Positions 60,077 through 64,000 of a DNA stretch of 64,000 nt are shown here, piece by piece. Made by a program: the position numbers and the translations under genes. Origin of the DNA: GCA-2683825 sp965662355 (GTDB lineage: Bacteria; Planctomycetota; UBA1135; GCA-002686595); the NCBI GenBank assembly GCA_965662355.1, contig CBFIHP010000020.1:22870-86869 (forward strand), read 5' to 3'. The notes beneath the pieces were generated by a model, which was not told the DNA's origin, did not search any database, and saw only the letters and a program-made list of their open reading frames with translations. Within the stretch, counting starts at the first letter, position 1, and every line of letters begins with the position of its first letter.

Positions 60077-61522
60077 ATGAAGAAACTCCTGCGCCGGGCT
60101 GCTCTCCTTTGCGGTTCGGCGCTCTTCTTTGCCTGCGGAAGCCCGAAGCCCGAGGGGCCTTCGCTGATACTCGTCGTCGTCGACACGCTGCGTGCCGACT
60201 ACCTCGGCTGCTACGGTTTTCAGGGCGCGAGCAGCCCGAACCTCGATCGCCTGGCGGAGGAAGGTCTGCTCTACGAGCGTTGCTTTGCTCAGGCACCGTG
60301 GACGAAGCCCTCGGTGGCGACACTCCTAACCTCCTTGCATCCCCGCGCACACGGCGTCCTGACCCACCACGGCTGGTTCGGGGAACGAACCGGCGAGGAT
60401 CCCTCGAACCTCCATGCCAGCGGAGAGACAGACAACGCTTCCGGCCAGCCCTCGGCAAGCACGGACGTACTGCCCCAGGAGGCCCATACCCTGGCCGAAG
60501 CGCTTCGTCGCCGTGGCTATCGAACCGCTGCCTTCGTTGCCAATCCCTGGATTCGACCCGAGTGGGGTTTCGATCAGGGCTTCGAGCTTTTCGAGCACTA
60601 CGAGGAGCAAGACGCCACCCGACCGATCCGAGAGGCCAATCAGTGGCTCGAAAAGGTGGGCGACGCACCCAGCTTCGTCTTCCTGCACCTGATGGACGTT
60701 CACGGTCCATACCAGGCACCCGAGGAGGACTACCGTGCACTCCTCGACAGCCCATCCCTCCGTTACTCGTGGAAGCTGGACGACCCGGCCTTCGAACGCA
60801 TCCCCGCATACCTGCGCCACTCACCGTGGACGCAGGACGCAGAGGCCCGCGACCTGAAGACGTGGCGCACGCGATATGCCGCGGGAGTACGCGCCGTTGA
60901 TGAGAAGATCGGCGGCCTGGTTCAGTACCTCGAGCTCACCGAACGCCTGGACAAGACGGTGTTGATCGTGACCGCGGACCATGGAGAGGAGCTTCTGGAA
61001 CACAACGGCTGGGATCACGGTCGCAACCTCTACGACCACCAGACCCACGTGCCCTGGATCGTGCGCCTACCCGAAAAACGCCACGCCGGCACGCACCTGG
61101 GTGAGGTCTGCAGCTTGACCGACGTCATGCCCAGCGCCCTCGCCTGGCTCGAGGTCGCCAGCCCACCTGGCATCCACGGCAGCGATCGCTCCGACCCCGC
61201 ACGCGAACCCGAGCCCTTTGCCATGTCGATCGCGGAAGGCGTCAAGTGGCGTCCCCAGGTCTTCAGCCTGCGCACAGAGGGCTACAAGCTGGTCGCCGAC
61301 TTCAAACGCAAGCACTTCTCGCTCTTCCACCTACAGACCGACCCCGCGGAACAACGCGACGTCGCGCCCCGCGAACCCGAGACCGTCCGCTTGCTCCTGA
61401 AAGAGCTCGAGAGGCACATCGAGCGGACCTCGAAGGGCGCCCTGTCCAAGGAACAGGCGAGCATCTCCGACCAGCTGCAACAACAGCTGAATGCCCTGGG
61501 CTACCAGGGCGAAGACGAATAG
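60077..61522 (+). CDS. Sulfatase-superfamily lipoprotein with Thr in place of the Cys
   Basis: A 481-residue alkaline-phosphatase-superfamily protein. The lipoprotein signal (LCGSALFFACGS) suggests attachment to a membrane. LILVVVDTLRADYLGCYG carries the metal Asp; the nucleophile site reads APWTKPSVATLLTS, so the usual formylglycine-forming Cys is replaced by Thr, as in phosphoglycerol transferases and some phosphoesterases. FLHLMDVHGPY and VLIVTADHGEELLEHNGWDHG give the other metal ligands. It may therefore be a phosphate-diester hydrolase or transferase rather than a true sulfatase. It lies 22 bases after the carboxypeptidase gene on the same strand. Confidence 0.78.
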   Translation: MKKLLRRAALLCGSALFFACGSPKPEGPSLILVVVDTLRADYLGCYGFQGASSPNLDRLAEEGLLYERCFAQAPWTKPSVATLLTSLHPRAHGVLTHHGWFGERTGEDPSNLHASGETDNASGQPSASTDVLPQEAHTLAEALRRRGYRTAAFVANPWIRPEWGFDQGFELFEHYEEQDATRPIREANQWLEKVGDAPSFVFLHLMDVHGPYQAPEEDYRALLDSPSLRYSWKLDDPAFERIPAYLRHSPWTQDAEARDLKTWRTRYAAGVRAVDEKIGGLVQYLELTERLDKTVLIVTADHGEELLEHNGWDHGRNLYDHQTHVPWIVRLPEKRHAGTHLGEVCSLTDVMPSALAWLEVASPPGIHGSDRSDPAREPEPFAMSIAEGVKWRPQVFSLRTEGYKLVADFKRKHFSLFHLQTDPAEQRDVAPREPETVRLLLKELERHIERTSKGALSKEQASISDQLQQQLNALGYQGEDE

Positions 61523-61584
61523 GCCAGTTTCCCATCACCATCCGAAGCACGGTGACGTGGCTTTCCCGGCCCGAAGGAGAGTGG

Positions 61585-62301
61585 CTATTTGCGCAGCCGG
61601 CGCGACATCGCGAAGAGCTCGCGGAAGGCCTTCAACACAACCCCCGGCTTGGCACCGGTTTGTTCCCCTGCCGGCCGGGGGTAGTGGTGGACGCCGACTT
61701 CGCGGATCTTGGCGCCCGCTAGCTGGAGCTTGATCATCAGTTCGGTGGACAGCATGGCGCCGTCGGTTTCGAGCTTGCCGAGCTTGTCGAGTACCGAGCG
61801 CCGAAAGAGCTTGAAGGCACAGTTCACGTCGCGTATGCGCAGGTTCAAGAGGATGCGCACGAGGCGGTTCCAGAGGAAGGCGTTCAGCAGACGGTGAATC
61901 GGATCGCGGCGCTTGAGACGATATCCACAGACCACGTCGGCAGCCTCAACGCGTTCCAGCAGGAGCTCGAGTTCCTCGAGATCGAACTGAAGGTCGCCGT
62001 CCGTGAAAAAGACGAGATCCATCTTGGCCGACTCGAGCCCGGTGCGGACGGCGGCGCCATAGCCCTCGTTTTCTGCGTGACTGACGACGCGCACGTTGGA
62101 GTTTCCAGCCGCCAGCTGGTTGCCGATCTCGGCGGTGCGATCCGCGGAACCGTCGTCGACGACGATCACCTCGTACTCACCGACGAGACGCGGCAACACC
62201 TCGAGGGCCTTGACCACGGAACCCTCGACGTTGGCCTCTTCGTTGTACATCGGAAAGAAGACCGTGAGTCGTTCTTCCGGAAAGCGCGGGACGCTGCTCA
62301 T
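61585..62301 (-). CDS. GT2 family glycosyltransferase (dolichol-phosphate-mannose-synthase type)
   Basis: A 238-residue glycosyltransferase. The GT-A fold starts VFFPMYNEEANVEGSV and includes VIVVDDGSADRT and the metal site FFTDGDLQFD (DxD), then VVCGYRLKRRDP. The block FKLFRRSVLDKLGKLE and TELMIKLQLAGAKIREVGV is typical of polyprenyl-phosphate hexose transferases without C-terminal membrane segments. It transfers a sugar from a nucleotide to a lipid phosphate in the membrane. It starts 10 bases after the end of the upstream membrane protein gene, so the two are probably cotranscribed. Confidence 0.82.
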   Translation of the reverse strand: MSSVPRFPEERLTVFFPMYNEEANVEGSVVKALEVLPRLVGEYEVIVVDDGSADRTAEIGNQLAAGNSNVRVVSHAENEGYGAAVRTGLESAKMDLVFFTDGDLQFDLEELELLLERVEAADVVCGYRLKRRDPIHRLLNAFLWNRLVRILLNLRIRDVNCAFKLFRRSVLDKLGKLETDGAMLSTELMIKLQLAGAKIREVGVHHYPRPAGEQTGAKPGVVLKAFRELFAMSRRLRK

Positions 62302-62311
62302 CTTTCGCTCG

Positions 62312-64000
62312 TCATCTCTTGAACACGCGTCGTAACCGTCGCCGCACCTTCCTGGAATCGACGATCAAGAGGCCGATCAGAAACACGGGCGACGCGAGAG
62401 CTGCGAGCTTTTGCCAGGCTGGCGCACGGAAGGTAAAGACGATCTCGTGCTGGCCCGGATCGAGCGGCAGCCCCATGAACGCGGGCGAAAGGGTGTACAA
62501 GGAGCTGGATTCGCCGTCAACCTCGGCACGCCAGTAGGGGTGCGGTGTGACCTTCAGAACCAGCCAGGCGTCGTTCCCCCAGACCTCCGCCTGGGTGGAA
62601 TAGCCCGCCAGGTAGACGTTTTCCTCGCTGAGCTCGCCGCGCTTTTTGTGATCGACCTCGAAGCCGACCTCCGCGGACGCGACCCCGTCGGTTTCGATGT
62701 CCTCGTGGGCCAGGTTGGACTTTGGGAGCGAGATCCCGCGGGCCTGAATGGGATCCGGCAAACGCAGGAAGCGCGCGCCCTCGGGATAACCCTGACGCAT
62801 CCAGCGCTTGAAGAGCTTGCGATGCTCGACCGGCGCGGCCGCGGCGACCACGGTGGGCTCGCCCACAAGCTCGAAGTAGCCGTACTTGCCCGGCAAGCGC
62901 AACGTCCGGTAGTTCCGTCGTCGCAGCACGATCTCGCCTTTCAAGTGAGACAGATCGAGCTTCGGATCCGCCAGCACGTAGCGAACGTTGAGGAGCCGGG
63001 CCAACGCAAGAGCTCGTTCGCGTTCCTGGATACGGAAGAACGAGAGGTAGTACAGATTCAAGCTGTCCTGCACCCCGACGCCGATGCTGAGCGTCATCGG
63101 TTTCTCGCTGAGCAACGACAGGTAGGACATGGCCCAGTGCGTATCATGGCCGGTGTCCTTGCTCGTGTAGATCCGCCCCGGGTTTTCCTCGAGGGCAAGT
63201 GCCTCGGCTGTCGCCTGGAAGGAATCGGGATCCAGCTCTTCGAAGAAGGTGCCCATCCCCTTACGCACGTCATCCACGTGCAAGGGCAAGGCCAGCGCTC
63301 CGATGGGCAGGCAAAGCAAGGGGATGACCGCCCACGTCCGTCCGCGCAAGGCCGGTATGCGACGCGCATACCGGCCGAGCACCTCGCCTCCGATTCCCGC
63401 GGCCATGGCCAGGAACAGCTGCAACATCGCGACCCAGCGCAGCAACCCCTCGATACGGGTGTTGGGGGGAAAGACCCAGTCGACGACATCCCCAAAGGTC
63501 TTGCGACCCGCGGTGAAGATCAAGAAGAGCAGCAAGCCGAAGAGCATCACGGAGTTGGCCGGGCGATCCTTGAAGCTCAAGATCGCCACGCCGATGCCGA
63601 GGAAGGAGAGCACCGTGAGGACAGGCAAGCGACGCAGATCGATCAACCGTCCCTGTCCCCAATCACTGATCAAGCTGACAAAGCCCGCACCGTCACGACG
63701 CTCGACGTCGCTGAAGGGCCAGCCACCGAAGTAGTCCGAACACGAGAGCTGCGGCAAGAGCCAGAAGGCCAGACACACCCCACTGACCGCTCCGATCGAA
63801 ACCAGGCGCAGGAAGCGTTTCAAGATTGGAGGCGAGGGTTTCAGCGGGGCAAACACGGTCGCGAATCCGTAGACGAGAATCATCCCCAGCGCCAGCAGTC
63901 CATGGGACAGGAACAATAGTGTGAAACTCGCGACCGCAAACGAGAACCTGCCGCGCCCATGCAGGAAACGAACCCCCTCGGACAGTGCCAGCGGAGCAAA
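62312..64000 (-). CDS. YfhO-like large membrane protein (5' end outside window)
   Basis: At least 562 residues are in the window and the frame stays open to the right edge, so the start is not seen. Several membrane segments are followed by a large extracytoplasmic region with a beta-rich tail (YWRAEVDGESSSLYTLSPAFMGLPLDPGQHEIVFTF), and a last membrane segment before a basic end (RKVRRRLRRVFKR). The pattern AEVDGxxxxLxxxxxxFxxLPLxPGxHxIxxxY is the signature of YfhO-type proteins, which belong to the GT-C glycosyltransferase group and help modify envelope sugars. Being next to a GT2 gene, it may use the lipid-linked sugar made by that enzyme. Confidence 0.72.
   Translation of the reverse strand, partial: FAPLALSEGVRFLHGRGRFSFAVASFTLLFLSHGLLALGMILVYGFATVFAPLKPSPPILKRFLRLVSIGAVSGVCLAFWLLPQLSCSDYFGGWPFSDVERRDGAGFVSLISDWGQGRLIDLRRLPVLTVLSFLGIGVAILSFKDRPANSVMLFGLLLFLIFTAGRKTFGDVVDWVFPPNTRIEGLLRWVAMLQLFLAMAAGIGGEVLGRYARRIPALRGRTWAVIPLLCLPIGALALPLHVDDVRKGMGTFFEELDPDSFQATAEALALEENPGRIYTSKDTGHDTHWAMSYLSLLSEKPMTLSIGVGVQDSLNLYYLSFFRIQERERALALARLLNVRYVLADPKLDLSHLKGEIVLRRRNYRTLRLPGKYGYFELVGEPTVVAAAAPVEHRKLFKRWMRQGYPEGARFLRLPDPIQARGISLPKSNLAHEDIETDGVASAEVGFEVDHKKRGELSEENVYLAGYSTQAEVWGNDAWLVLKVTPHPYWRAEVDGESSSLYTLSPAFMGLPLDPGQHEIVFTFRAPAWQKLAALASPVFLIGLLIVDSRKVRRRLRRVFKR

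Noticed and set aside
1..64000. CRISPR arrays, insertion sequences, integrases, phage genes
   Set aside because: No regular short direct repeats, transposase-like proteins or terminal inverted repeats were found.

Overview
This is about 64 kb of GC-rich DNA from a diderm bacterium, most probably a marine or environmental member of the Planctomycetota. The signs are several secreted sulfatase-like enzymes, very large Ca-binding lipoproteins, a Ser/Thr protein kinase, an ECF-type sigma factor paired with a membrane protein, and a complete outer-membrane lipid-transport (Mla) operon. The lineage is an inference from gene content; the window has no ribosomal gene that would settle it. A run of ten Ns at 36714-36723 shows that the sequence is a scaffold, so the region around it should be read with care.

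Layout. 1-6.3 kb: a tail of a zinc-ribbon protein, a secreted di-haem oxidoreductase, a two-subunit UxaA-type dehydratase, a small peptide with a double-glycine leader, an SRPBCC protein and an OPT peptide transporter. 6.3-13.3 kb: a membrane protein, a TlpA/redoxin-like SELENOPROTEIN read through an in-frame TGA at 8160-8162, a Tat-type sulfatase, an M61-like peptidase and a Na+-dependent transporter. 13.3-22.5 kb: sigma factor plus membrane partner, an S9 peptidase, and two lipoproteins, one of them 1541 residues long and built from about 32 Ca-binding half-repeats. 22.9-26.5 kb: mlaF-mlaE-mlaD-mlaA-mlaC. 26.5-34.0 kb: a sulfatase, an unknown secreted protein, and a sugar-use operon (MFS transporter, FGGY kinase, class II aldolase, HAD phosphatase). 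34.0-37.7 kb: gene remnants, a transmembrane Ser/Thr kinase, the assembly gap and a junction of two truncated genes. 37.7-43.8 kb: a secreted esterase, then an operon of cyclic-2,3-diphosphoglycerate-synthetase-like GTPase, N-acetylornithine carbamoyltransferase and a Cys-rich GNAT, and a B3/B4 protein. 43.9-51.6 kb: a subtilase, selA with an SGNH hydrolase, recJ, a DUF4404 protein and a frameshifted secreted protein. 51.7-64 kb: a PHP metallohydrolase, a PopT/DUF368 and MATE operon, a WaaP-like protein, an M14 carboxypeptidase, a threonine-type sulfatase homologue, a GT2 glycosyltransferase and a large membrane protein that runs off the right edge.

How it fits together. The most informative link is between the UGA-containing thioredoxin-fold gene (7401-8522) and selA (46913-48322) in the same window: the cell has at least the tRNA-charging step of selenocysteine synthesis, and the TGA sits exactly at the first redox-active position (UPPC) with a SECIS-like hairpin downstream. 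The Mla operon, three sulfatase-superfamily proteins, four or five secreted peptidases and several lipoproteins describe an organism with a busy cell envelope that degrades polymers. Three secreted proteins appear to share a C-terminal beta-rich module, which may be a lineage-specific surface or sorting domain. Arginine synthesis probably runs through acetylated intermediates.
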